Source: Fervidifonticultor_A tertius
GTDB lineage: Bacteria > Sysuimicrobiota > Sysuimicrobiia > Sysuimicrobiales > Humicultoraceae
Length of the DNA: 19,612 nucleotides
Assembly: GCA_031459235.1 (NCBI GenBank)
Contig: JAVKIY010000055.1
Location: forward strand, 1 to 19,612
Reading direction: 5' to 3'
This document shows positions 12,851 to 19,612 of this stretch, piece after piece. Position numbers and translations under genes: made by a program. Positions within the stretch are counted from its first letter, which is position 1. Each line of letters begins with the position of its first letter. Under the pieces are notes generated by a model, which saw only the letters and a program-made list of their open reading frames with translations, made no database searches and had not been told where the DNA came from.

Positions 12851-13848
12851 CCGTCCACGCCGGCCAGCCGGCGTTCCTGGTGACCATCGACACCGAGGGC
12901 GACAACCTCTGGGCGCGGCCCCGAACGGTCACCACGCGCAACGCCGCGTTTCTTCCCAGATTCCAGGCGCTTTGCGAGGCCTGTGGCCTGCGCCCCACCT
13001 ACCTGACCGACTACGAGATGGCGACGAGCCCCGTCTTCCAGGAGTTCGGCCGCGACGTGCTCGCCCGCGGGACCGCGGAGATCGGCATGCATCTGCACGC
13101 CTGGAACACGCCGCCGATCGAGCCGCTGACCCCCGATGACTTCGCCCATCAGCCCTACCTGGTCGAGTACCCGCCGCGGGTGATGGAGGAGAAGATCGCG
13201 CGGCTCACCGGGCTGCTCGAGGACACGTTTCGGACCGGGGTGCGCAGTCACCGCGCCGGCCGGTGGGCGCTCGACGAAACCTACGCGCGGCTGCTCGCCC
13301 GCCGCGGCTACCGGGTGGACTGCTCGGTCACGCCGCACGTCTCGTGGCGCGGCCACCGGGGCGCGCCCGGCGGTCGGGGCGGCGCGGACTACACGCGCTT
13401 CCCGCAGGACGCCTACGTGCTCGACCTTGATGACATCAGCCGGCCCGGCCGGTCCACGCTGTTGGAGCTGCCGATGACGGTCGTGCGCGTGCGCTCCCGG
13501 GCGCCCGCGTGGCTGCGGCGCGCGGCCGCGCGGGTGCCGAAGGCCGCGCGCGCGCTGGAGCGCGTCGCGCCAACGGTGCGGTGGCTGCGGCCCGACGGCC
13601 GCAACCAGGCCGCGATGTTGGAGATCGTGCGCGAGGCGGTGGCTGGTGGCCGGCCGTACGTGCAGTTCATGCTGCACTCGTCGGAACTGATGCCAGGCGG
13701 CAGCCCCCGCTTTCGGGACGCCACGGCGATCGACCGCCTCTACGGCGACCTCGAGGCCCTGTTCGCGTACGCGAGGGCGCACTGTCGGGGGGCGACGCTC
13801 GGCGAATACGCGGCCGCCGTCACCCCGGAGCCGGTCGGGGTGGCATGA
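12847..13848 (+). CDS. Polysaccharide deacetylase-like (NodB-related) protein
   Basis: The 333-residue protein matches the carbohydrate esterase 4 layout in variant form. The first motif is LVTIDTEGD (11-19), with acidic residues D15, E17 and D19 in place of the usual TFDD. The metal-binding histidines would be H82 and H84 in EIGMHLHAWNTPP. SHRAGRWALDE (134-144) matches the RxG motif, and the late histidine is in FMLHSSELMPGGSP. There is no signal peptide, so it probably acts in the cytoplasm on lipid-linked intermediates or nucleotide-activated sugars, unlike many exported deacetylases. The start and stop both overlap neighbouring glycosyltransferase genes by 4 bp, placing it firmly in repeat-unit synthesis. 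Removal of N-acetyl groups from hexosamine is the likely reaction; substrate and activity are inferred. Confidence 0.8.
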   Translation: MTVHAGQPAFLVTIDTEGDNLWARPRTVTTRNAAFLPRFQALCEACGLRPTYLTDYEMATSPVFQEFGRDVLARGTAEIGMHLHAWNTPPIEPLTPDDFAHQPYLVEYPPRVMEEKIARLTGLLEDTFRTGVRSHRAGRWALDETYARLLARRGYRVDCSVTPHVSWRGHRGAPGGRGGADYTRFPQDAYVLDLDDISRPGRSTLLELPMTVVRVRSRAPAWLRRAAARVPKAARALERVAPTVRWLRPDGRNQAAMLEIVREAVAGGRPYVQFMLHSSELMPGGSPRFRDATAIDRLYGDLEALFAYARAHCRGATLGEYAAAVTPEPVGVA

Positions 13849-14981
13849 GTGTCGCGGAGCGCGTGCGCGTGCTGGTGTTGATCAAGGGGTTGGGCCTGGG
13901 CGGCGCGGAGCGCCTGCTCGAGCGGTCGATTCCGCACCTCGACCGCGAGCGCTTCGACTACCAGCTGGCCTACCTGCTGCCCTGGAAGGACGCGCTGGTG
14001 GGGCCGTTTGTGGCCGCCGGAATCCCTGTGCACTGCTTGAACTACCGGCGTGCCGCCGACATTGGCGTGGTCGGCCGGCTCGAGGCGCTGTTGCGCCGCG
14101 AGCGAATCGACCTGGTGCACGCGCACCTGCCGGTGCCCGGCGTGCTCGCCCGTCTCGCGCAACGCCGCGGCGCGGTGCGGCGCGTGGTCTACACCGAGCA
14201 CAGTATGCCTTCGCACCATCGGTCCCTGAGTCGCGTGCTGAACGCCGCGACCTACCGGATGAACGACGCGGTGATCGCGGTCTCCGAGGGCATCGCGCGC
14301 GAGGTCGCCCGCCGCCTGGGCGGTGCGCACCGCGGGGCCGATCGGCTGTTCACGATCCCGAACGCGGTGGACGTCGAGGAGCTCGAGCGGGTGCCGGTGA
14401 GCCGGGAAGCGGTGCGCCGCGAGTTTGGGTTCCCCGACGACGCGCGGCTGGTCGTCCACATCGGTAACCTGCGGCCGGTCAAGGGCCACGCCGACCTGCT
14501 CGCCGCGGCACGAAGGGTAACCGACCGCGACCCGCTCGCCCGGTTCCTGCTGGTCGGCACCGGGCCGCTGGCCGCGCCGCTCGCGGCAGAGGCCGCGCGC
14601 CTGGGGCTGGACGGCCGGGTGGTGTTTGCGGGATTCCGCCAGGACGCGACGCGGCTGCTCGCCGCGGCCGACCTCTACGTGCTCGCGTCGCTGCAAGAGG
14701 GGATGCCGGTTTCGCTGCTCGAAGCGATGGCGCTCGGCCGGCCCGCGGTGCTGACGCGGGTCGGCAGCATCCCGGAGGTTGCGGTGGACGGCGAGACCGC
14801 GCGCCTGGTTGCCCCCCGCGATCCTGAGGGCCTGGCGACCGCGCTGCTCGAGCTGCTCGCGGACCCCGCGCGCCGCGCGCGAATGGGCGAGGCGGCCCGC
14901 CGGCGCGCGCGCGCGCGGTACGGCATGGCCCAGATGGTGGCGGCGGTGGAGGACGTCTACCGCCGCGTGGTGGCCGCCTAG
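13845..14981 (+). CDS. Glycosyltransferase family 4, second copy
   Basis: GT-B glycosyltransferase of 378 residues. The N-terminus VLVLIKGLGLGGAERLLERSIPHL has the GGAE motif common in GT4 enzymes. IDLVHAHLPVPG and YTEHSMPSHHRS lie in the acceptor domain, and IPNAVDVEEL is the hinge. The donor domain starts VVHIGNLRPVKGHADLL, and the EX7E pair is E285-E293 in QEGMPVSLLEAMALGRPAVLT, with GSIPEVAVDGETARLV after it. The ATG overlaps the deacetylase stop (ATGA). Its own TAG is followed directly, with no gap, by the ATG of the acyltransferase gene. It probably adds the next sugar of the repeat unit; specificity is unknown. A (GC)7 tract at 14903-14917 encodes an Arg/Ala-rich piece near the C-terminus. 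Confidence 0.93.
   Translation: MSVAERVRVLVLIKGLGLGGAERLLERSIPHLDRERFDYQLAYLLPWKDALVGPFVAAGIPVHCLNYRRAADIGVVGRLEALLRRERIDLVHAHLPVPGVLARLAQRRGAVRRVVYTEHSMPSHHRSLSRVLNAATYRMNDAVIAVSEGIAREVARRLGGAHRGADRLFTIPNAVDVEELERVPVSREAVRREFGFPDDARLVVHIGNLRPVKGHADLLAAARRVTDRDPLARFLLVGTGPLAAPLAAEAARLGLDGRVVFAGFRQDATRLLAAADLYVLASLQEGMPVSLLEAMALGRPAVLTRVGSIPEVAVDGETARLVAPRDPEGLATALLELLADPARRARMGEAARRRARARYGMAQMVAAVEDVYRRVVAA
14903..14917 (+). repeat. GC dinucleotide tract
   Basis: Fifteen bases of alternating G and C (seven GC units plus G) lie within the second GT4 gene near its 3' end. A dinucleotide run can slip during replication, and a slip of one unit would shift the frame and alter the last roughly 25 residues. 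Alternating GC also favours Z-DNA. In a genome this GC-rich it may have no function. Confidence 0.5.
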
Positions 14982-15995
14982 ATGCCGGCCTTCACGACCC
15001 GCGCGTACCAGGCCGACGACGAGGCCAGCGTGCTGGCGTTGCTGCGGGAGGTCCTGGGGGGCGGCCGGGGCTTCGAGCGCTCGGAGGCGTTCTGGCGGTG
15101 GAAGCACTTCGAGAACCCCTTTGGGGCCTCGCTGCTCACGCTCGCCACGAACGGCGAAGTGCTGGGGCTGCGGGCCTTCATGCGCTGGGAGTTCCACGAC
15201 GGCGAGCGGACGCTGCGCGCGGTGCGCGCCGTGGACACCGCGACGCACCCGGCGGCCCGCCGCGGCGGTGTGTTCTCGCGGCTGACCGCGCAGGCGGTCG
15301 ACGAGGCGCGGGCGGCGGGCGTGGACCTGATCTTCAATACGCCGAACGCGGTGAGCCTGCGCGGCTACCTGAAGCTGGGCTGGACCTACGTGGGCCGACT
15401 GCGGCCGCTGGTGCGCGTGCTCCGGCCGCTCCGCATCGCCGCGGCGCTACTCGGGCGGCCGGCGCCCGACGACCACAAGCCCGCCGCGGCGCTGCCCTCG
15501 ATCGCCGATCTGCTCGCACACCGGGGCGCGCTCGACAGCCTGCTGGCGGCCAACGACCGGCTCACCGGTGGCGGCCTGCGCACCGCGCGCTCCACCGGGT
15601 TCCTGCGCTGGCGCTACGGGCAGGCGCCGTCGCTCGCCTACGCGGCCTGGTGGGTTGGTCCGGAGCCCGCGGCTGCCGCGGCGATCGTGCGCCAAAACCG
15701 CCGGCGCGACCTGCGCGAGCTCATGATCAGCGACCTGCTGCTCGGGCCCGACGGCCCGGCGCGCGCCGCGGGGATGGTGCGCGAGCTGGCGCGCGCCGTG
15801 CCCGCGGACTACATGGTGGCGCACGCCGCCGGCGGCACGCCGCACGCCCGCGCGCTGCTGCGCGCCGGGTTCCTGCCGGTGCCGCGCCTGGGGCCGTACT
15901 TCACCATCCGGCCGCTGAGCGCTCTGGCCGCGCCGCTCGCCGGCGCCGGCCCGCGCGCCTGGCGGCTGGCGCTCGGCGACCTGGAAGTGTTTTGA
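14982..15995 (+). CDS. GNAT-family acyltransferase with second GNAT-like lobe
   Basis: The 337-residue protein starts immediately after the preceding stop. The N-terminal half is a GNAT domain: a first strand TTRAYQADDEASV, then VRAVDTATHP (81-90) leading into the acetyl-CoA loop AARRGGVFSRL (91-101), and LIFNTPNAVSLRGYLKLGW (116-134) as the C-terminal GNAT strand and turn. The second half (about 185-325) contains a GFLRWRYGQAPSLAYAAW element and a DLRELMISDLLL strand that look like another, degenerate GNAT lobe, as in Eis-type two-lobed proteins. The location between a glycosyltransferase and the membrane genes suggests it acylates an amino sugar of the repeat unit, possibly one freed by the deacetylase. 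Neither donor nor acceptor can be read from the sequence. Confidence 0.8.
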   Translation: MPAFTTRAYQADDEASVLALLREVLGGGRGFERSEAFWRWKHFENPFGASLLTLATNGEVLGLRAFMRWEFHDGERTLRAVRAVDTATHPAARRGGVFSRLTAQAVDEARAAGVDLIFNTPNAVSLRGYLKLGWTYVGRLRPLVRVLRPLRIAAALLGRPAPDDHKPAAALPSIADLLAHRGALDSLLAANDRLTGGGLRTARSTGFLRWRYGQAPSLAYAAWWVGPEPAAAAAIVRQNRRRDLRELMISDLLLGPDGPARAAGMVRELARAVPADYMVAHAAGGTPHARALLRAGFLPVPRLGPYFTIRPLSALAAPLAGAGPRAWRLALGDLEVF

Positions 15996-16044
15996 ACAGC
16001 CGCCGTCCGCACTCAATGGACGAGTCGAAAGGGCGGGTGTAGCC

Positions 16045-17361
16045 ATGGGCATCTCGATCGCGCGCGGGGCCGGCACGCAGCGCTGGCTGCTGGTCGTCCC
16101 GATCGTGCTGCTGATCGCCTGGAGCATCGGCACGCTGCTCGGGTCGAAGGACCTGACCTCGACGAGGGCCGCCGTGATCCTGAGCCTGCTGGTGCTGACC
16201 TCGCTGGTCCTCTTCTGGGCGGTCTCCCGGAGTGACCCGGATCCGACCAGGCTCTTCGTGCTCCTGATGGTGAGCTTCGCGTTGAAGCTCGGCGCGATGG
16301 CGTTTCGGTTCTACGGCGGCATCCTGGCCGACGCGTTCGCCTACAACGCCGCGGGCCAGGCCATCGCCGAGCAGCTGGCGCGAGGGCAGTGGCCGGCGGA
16401 GGTCGGGCTCTTCGGCACGCCGTTCCTGCGGCTGGCCGCCGGCCTGGCCTACTACGTCACCGGGGTGACCTTCCCGGGCATCTCCATGCTGTGGACGTGG
16501 TTCGGGCTGATCGGCCTGCTGCTCTTCTACCTGGCGTTTCGGACCGCGTTCCCACACGGGCACCGGCGGCTCTACATGGCGCTCATCCTCTTGTTCCCGT
16601 CGATGCTGCTGTGGACCAGCAGCCTCGGTAAGGACGCCCTGATGGTCATGTTCCTCGGCATGGGCGCGCTCGGCGCCGCGCGCCTGGGCTCCCGAGTTGA
16701 GGGGATCGGCGTCACCTGGCTGCTGCTGGGCCTCGCCGGCATGATGATGATCCGGCCCCACCTGGCCGCGGTCTTCGCGGTCGCGTTCGGCGCGTCCATG
16801 CTCATCCGGCCGATCCGCGCGGGCATGATGACCCCGGTGCTCCGGGTCGTCGGCCTCCTGGTCGTCGTCGGGCTGGCCGCGGCCGTGGTCAGCACCGCGT
16901 CCGGCTACGTGGGTCTGGAGAGCGTCGGCTCCCAGGAGATTTTCGGGTTCATCGAGGAGTACCAGGAACAGTCCGCGCGAGGCGGCAGCGCGTTCGAGCA
17001 GGTGGACCCGCGCACGCCCGCCGGCGCGGCCCTGGCGATTCCCACCGTGCTGTTCCGGCCGTTCCCGTTCGAGGCCCACAACCTCAACGCCCGCATCGCC
17101 TCGCTGGAAGGCCTGGCGCTGCTCGCGCTGATGGTGTTCCGGTGGCGTAGCGTGGCCGCGGCCCTGGGGGCCGCGCCGCGCCGGAGCTACCTGCTGCTGA
17201 TCGTCGTCTACGCGTTGCTGTTCATCTTCTTCTTCTCGGCCATCGCGAACTTCGGCATCATCGCCCGGCAGCGGGCGCAGCTCTTCCCGTTCATCTTTAT
17301 GCTGGTGTGCTACCTCGGACCGCGCGGCCCCCAGGCCGACGGGACCTCCGGGCAGGCGTAG
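16045..17361 (+). CDS. Polytopic membrane protein, candidate polysaccharide polymerase (Wzy)
   Basis: The 438-residue protein has about ten hydrophobic segments, beginning with WLLVVPIVLLIAWSIGTLL (14-32) and ending with SYLLLIVVYALLFIFFFSAI and LFPFIFMLVCYL. A central soluble loop (about 285-330, SQEIFGFIEEYQEQSARGG) carries several charged residues, as periplasmic loops of Wzy polymerases do. FPSMLLWTSSLGKDALMV and the late ARQRAQLFPF are motifs I associate with uncharacterised membrane proteins of capsule loci. It has no recognisable catalytic signature, so the Wzy assignment rests on topology and on its place directly before the flippase. A GT39-type membrane glycosyltransferase is an alternative. 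GGGCGGG precedes the ATG at a workable distance. Confidence 0.7.
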   Translation: MGISIARGAGTQRWLLVVPIVLLIAWSIGTLLGSKDLTSTRAAVILSLLVLTSLVLFWAVSRSDPDPTRLFVLLMVSFALKLGAMAFRFYGGILADAFAYNAAGQAIAEQLARGQWPAEVGLFGTPFLRLAAGLAYYVTGVTFPGISMLWTWFGLIGLLLFYLAFRTAFPHGHRRLYMALILLFPSMLLWTSSLGKDALMVMFLGMGALGAARLGSRVEGIGVTWLLLGLAGMMMIRPHLAAVFAVAFGASMLIRPIRAGMMTPVLRVVGLLVVVGLAAAVVSTASGYVGLESVGSQEIFGFIEEYQEQSARGGSAFEQVDPRTPAGAALAIPTVLFRPFPFEAHNLNARIASLEGLALLALMVFRWRSVAAALGAAPRRSYLLLIVVYALLFIFFFSAIANFGIIARQRAQLFPFIFMLVCYLGPRGPQADGTSGQA

Positions 17362-17362
17362 G

Positions 17363-18892
17363 GTGGCGCAGCGAACCGACTACGACAACGGGAACGACGC
17401 GGACGGTCGGCTCGACACCGCCGCGGTGCGGGGCGCGATGTGGCTGGCGACCGACCAGGTCGGCAGCCGCGTCGTCGACATGCTCTTCACGGTGGTCCTG
17501 GCGCGGTTGCTGGTGCCGGGGGATTTCGGCCTGCTGGCCATGGCCGCGGCGTCCACCGCGTTCCTGCGGCTGTTCGGGAACCTGGGTCTGGCTGCGGCGA
17601 TCGTCCAGCAGCGAGAGGTCGACGACGAGCTCCTCTCGACCGCGTTCTGGGCCAATGTGGCGACCGGCGCGGCTCTGTTCCTGCTCGCCGGCGTCGCGGG
17701 CAAGTACATGGGCGACCTGCTACGGGAGCCGCGCGCGGGGATCATCATCTTCTTCCTCTCGTCGCGCTTTCTCATCGCGGCCGGCTCGGCCACGCAGATC
17801 GCGCTGTTCTCGCGGCGCCTGGACTTCCGGGCGCTGTCCGTGCGCTCGATCCTGGCGACCCTCGCCGCGGGCGTGGTCGCCGTGGCGCTCGCGGCGCGCG
17901 GGATGGGGGTGTGGGCGCTGGTCGCGCAGGAGCTCACCCGGACCACGGTGGCGACCGTGCTGCTCTACCTGGCCACCGGGTGGCGGCCGCGGCGCGTCTT
18001 CTCCACGGCCAGGTTCCGCGCGCTCTGGTCGTTCAGTGGCCCGCTGCTCGTCTCTCGGTTCCTGCGATACCTGATCGGGAACGCGGACAACCTGCTGGTC
18101 GGGCGCTACCTGGGCTCAACCGCCCTGGGGTTCTACTCGATGGCTTTCTCGGTGTTCACGGCGCCGCTCAACGACTTCTCCGCCATCGTCCACCGCGTGA
18201 TGTTCTCGGCGCTCTCGCGGCTGCAGGGCGACGGCGACCGGTTCAAGCGGGGTTTCCTGCTGGGGACCCGGTACGTCACCATGCTGACGATCCCGACGAT
18301 GGTCGGCCTGGCCGCCGTGGCACCGCTGGTCGTGCGCGTGCTGTTCGGCGAGCGGTGGTTGCCCGCGGCGCCGGTGATCAGCCTGCTGGCGCTGGCCGCG
18401 CCGTTTGGCCTGATGATGGGCGTCGGCCCCAGCGGCCTGCAGGCCGGTGGCCGCACCGATCTCCAGATGTGGTTCTCGTTGGTCTCGGCTTTGGTCTACC
18501 TGCCGGCGTTCGCTATCGGGCTGCGCTGGGGCATCGTCGGGATGGCGGCGTGCTCGCTCGTGGGGTCCGCGATCCTGGCGCCCGTCGAGTTCCACGTCAA
18601 TGCCCGCGTGACCGGCGTGCGGTTCGCGGAGCTGTGGGAGGCCGTCGGCGCCAGCGTCGTCGGCTCGGTGGTCATGGGCGTGACCGTGGTCCTGGCCAGG
18701 AGGGCGCTGGAGCCCCTGGGGCTGCCGCCCCTGGTGGCGTTGGTGGCGCTGGTGGCACTCGGCGTGGCGGTCTATGCCGCGCTGGTGTGGGCGGCGCAGC
18801 GGCAGACGCTGCTGGGGATGATCCAGGTCGTGCGGGAGGCGGCGCCGCTGCGCGGGTTCCGCGCGGGCCGGCTCGCCCGGGAGGCCAAGTAG
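17363..18892 (+). CDS. Lipid-linked oligosaccharide flippase, Wzx/PST family
   Basis: Integral membrane protein of 509 residues and about 12-14 hydrophobic segments that moves undecaprenyl-linked repeat units across the inner membrane. The start matches the polysaccharide transporter (WzxC-like) family: VRGAMWLATDQVGSRVVDMLFTVVLARLLVPGDFGLLAMA, with the characteristic LxPxDFG and later NADNLLVGRYLGSTALGFYSMA. FGERWLPAAPVI is another family hallmark. The GTG start lies 1 bp after the stop of the preceding gene, and no strong ribosome binding site is seen, so coupling by reinitiation is likely. It partners the preceding membrane protein (candidate polymerase) in a Wzx/Wzy-type pathway. An in-frame 9-bp repeat at 18731-18757 lies in a late membrane segment. 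Confidence 0.92.
   Translation: MAQRTDYDNGNDADGRLDTAAVRGAMWLATDQVGSRVVDMLFTVVLARLLVPGDFGLLAMAAASTAFLRLFGNLGLAAAIVQQREVDDELLSTAFWANVATGAALFLLAGVAGKYMGDLLREPRAGIIIFFLSSRFLIAAGSATQIALFSRRLDFRALSVRSILATLAAGVVAVALAARGMGVWALVAQELTRTTVATVLLYLATGWRPRRVFSTARFRALWSFSGPLLVSRFLRYLIGNADNLLVGRYLGSTALGFYSMAFSVFTAPLNDFSAIVHRVMFSALSRLQGDGDRFKRGFLLGTRYVTMLTIPTMVGLAAVAPLVVRVLFGERWLPAAPVISLLALAAPFGLMMGVGPSGLQAGGRTDLQMWFSLVSALVYLPAFAIGLRWGIVGMAACSLVGSAILAPVEFHVNARVTGVRFAELWEAVGASVVGSVVMGVTVVLARRALEPLGLPPLVALVALVALGVAVYAALVWAAQRQTLLGMIQVVREAAPLRGFRAGRLAREAK
18731..18757 (+). repeat. Three tandem 9-bp units in the flippase gene
   Basis: CTGGTGGCG, TTGGTGGCG and CTGGTGGCA lie head to tail in codon register and encode Leu-Val-Ala three times inside a membrane segment. 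Gain or loss of a unit would change segment length without shifting the frame. Probably a by-product of codon bias in a Leu/Val/Ala-rich helix. Confidence 0.55.
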
Positions 18893-18893
18893 C

Positions 18894-19612
18894 GTGCTGC
18901 GACGCGCCGCCAAGATGGCCCTGCTGCCGCACGGCGCGCTCTTCCGCGACCGGCGTCCCGGGCTCGTGATCCTGATCTATCACCGGGTGGGAAGCGGGAC
19001 GGCCAGCGAGATCGACCTGCCCGTGGACCTGTTCGAACGGCAGATGGCCTACCTGCGCGACCACGCGCGCGTGGTCGCCCTCGACGCGGCGCTCGACGGG
19101 TCGCTGGACGCGAGCGGCGGGCCGGGCGACGCGGTGGCGGTGACCTTCGACGACGGGTCCCGCGACCTCTACGAGCAGGCCTTCCCGGTGCTGCTCCGCT
19201 ACCGGATCCCGTCCACCGTGTTCCTGGTCACGCGTTACATCGAGACGCAGGCCCCCTTCGACTTCGGCGCGTACGGGCGGTCCGCGCACCGGTCGGCGCC
19301 GCTAACCTGGCCACAGGTGCGCGAGATGGCTGCCTCGGGGCTGGTGACGATCGGCGGCCACACCCACGGCCACGTGGACCTCACGCGGGTCTCCGACGCC
19401 GAGGCGCGCGCCGAGGTCGAGCGCTGCGCGGCCCTGATCGCCGACCGCGTCGGGCAGCCTCCGGCGCACTTCGCCTACCCCTGGGGACGGGTATCGCCCC
19501 AAGCGCGCACGATCGTGGGCGAGCGCTTCCGGACCGCGGTGCGCGGGGGCTCCGCCAAGAACCCGTTCGGCTCCCTCGACCTGCTCGGGCTGTGGCGGCG
19601 ACCGGTGCAGCA
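18894..19612 (+). CDS. Polysaccharide deacetylase (NodB/CE4 type), 5' part
   Basis: The reading frame runs open from GTG 18894 to the window end, giving 239 residues of an incomplete protein. GGGAGG inside the flippase 3' end lies about 10 bases upstream; ATG 18915 is an alternative start. LVILIYHRVG (24-33) is the usual opening of this family. Motif 1 is VTFDDGSRD (83-91, D86 and D87), motif 2 is HTHGH (H156, H160), and motif 3 is FAYPWG (193-198). It removes N-acetyl groups from hexosamines in a metal-dependent way. Unlike the variant protein at 12847, all classical motifs are present. No clear signal peptide is seen at this start. It begins 1 base after the flippase stop, so it is part of the same operon, which continues beyond the window. 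Confidence 0.9.
   Translation, partial: MLRRAAKMALLPHGALFRDRRPGLVILIYHRVGSGTASEIDLPVDLFERQMAYLRDHARVVALDAALDGSLDASGGPGDAVAVTFDDGSRDLYEQAFPVLLRYRIPSTVFLVTRYIETQAPFDFGAYGRSAHRSAPLTWPQVREMAASGLVTIGGHTHGHVDLTRVSDAEARAEVERCAALIADRVGQPPAHFAYPWGRVSPQARTIVGERFRTAVRGGSAKNPFGSLDLLGLWRRPVQ

Noticed and set aside
17440..18969. Second long plus-strand frame overlapping the flippase gene
   Set aside because: Its translation is Arg/Gly/Ala-rich with no hydrophobic segments, whereas the other frame is a clear Wzx-family protein and the next gene starts at 18894.

Overview
The window is a very GC-rich bacterial chromosome segment with frequent GTG starts and tightly packed, often 4-bp-overlapping genes. I see no rRNA, tRNA, CRISPR array, transposase or phage gene. 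The LexA operator is of the GAAC-N4-GTTC class typical of Gram-positive and related lineages. Glycine decarboxylase is of the split (GcvPA/GcvPB) type. The polysaccharide export protein is Wza-like with a C-terminal hydrophobic helix, which suggests an outer membrane. Together these fit a deep-branching, high-GC, probably diderm lineage, but the phylum cannot be fixed from the sequence alone.

Left part (1-6191): the 3' end of gcvPB overlaps a PLP-dependent threonine/serine ammonia-lyase by 4 bp (glycine, serine and threonine catabolism). Next comes an SOS unit: a 26-bp perfect palindromic LexA box, lexA, a 77-aa single-membrane-segment protein and a degenerate RNase H-like protein, each overlapping the previous gene by 4 bp, followed by a tail-anchored TPR protein. 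A convergent gene for a small secreted protein is read from a promoter that faces the promoter of trxA. trxA and trxB converge on a GC-rich hairpin. A 372-bp gene-free, hairpin-rich stretch separates trxB from the next operon.

Right part (6192-19612, continuing past the end): one long plus-strand exopolysaccharide or capsule operon. Order: a 65-aa protein of unknown function, a Wza-like export protein, a Wzz/GumC-like chain-length protein, a BY-kinase-like ATPase lacking key catalytic and oligomerisation residues, a NusG/RfaH-like antiterminator, a WbpA-like nucleotide-sugar dehydrogenase, a GT4 glycosyltransferase, a NodB-related deacetylase, a second GT4 enzyme, a two-lobed GNAT acyltransferase, a polytopic membrane protein (candidate Wzy polymerase), a Wzx-type flippase and a second, incomplete polysaccharide deacetylase. 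This is a Wzx/Wzy-type assembly line: sugar precursor, transfer, modification, flipping, polymerisation, length control, export. No initiating phosphoglycosyltransferase is in view; it presumably lies downstream or elsewhere.

The least familiar items are the lexA-coupled membrane protein and RNase H-like protein, the apparent pseudo-BY-kinase, the 65-aa protein heading the polysaccharide operon, and a perfect hairpin inside that operon downstream of its own NusG paralogue.
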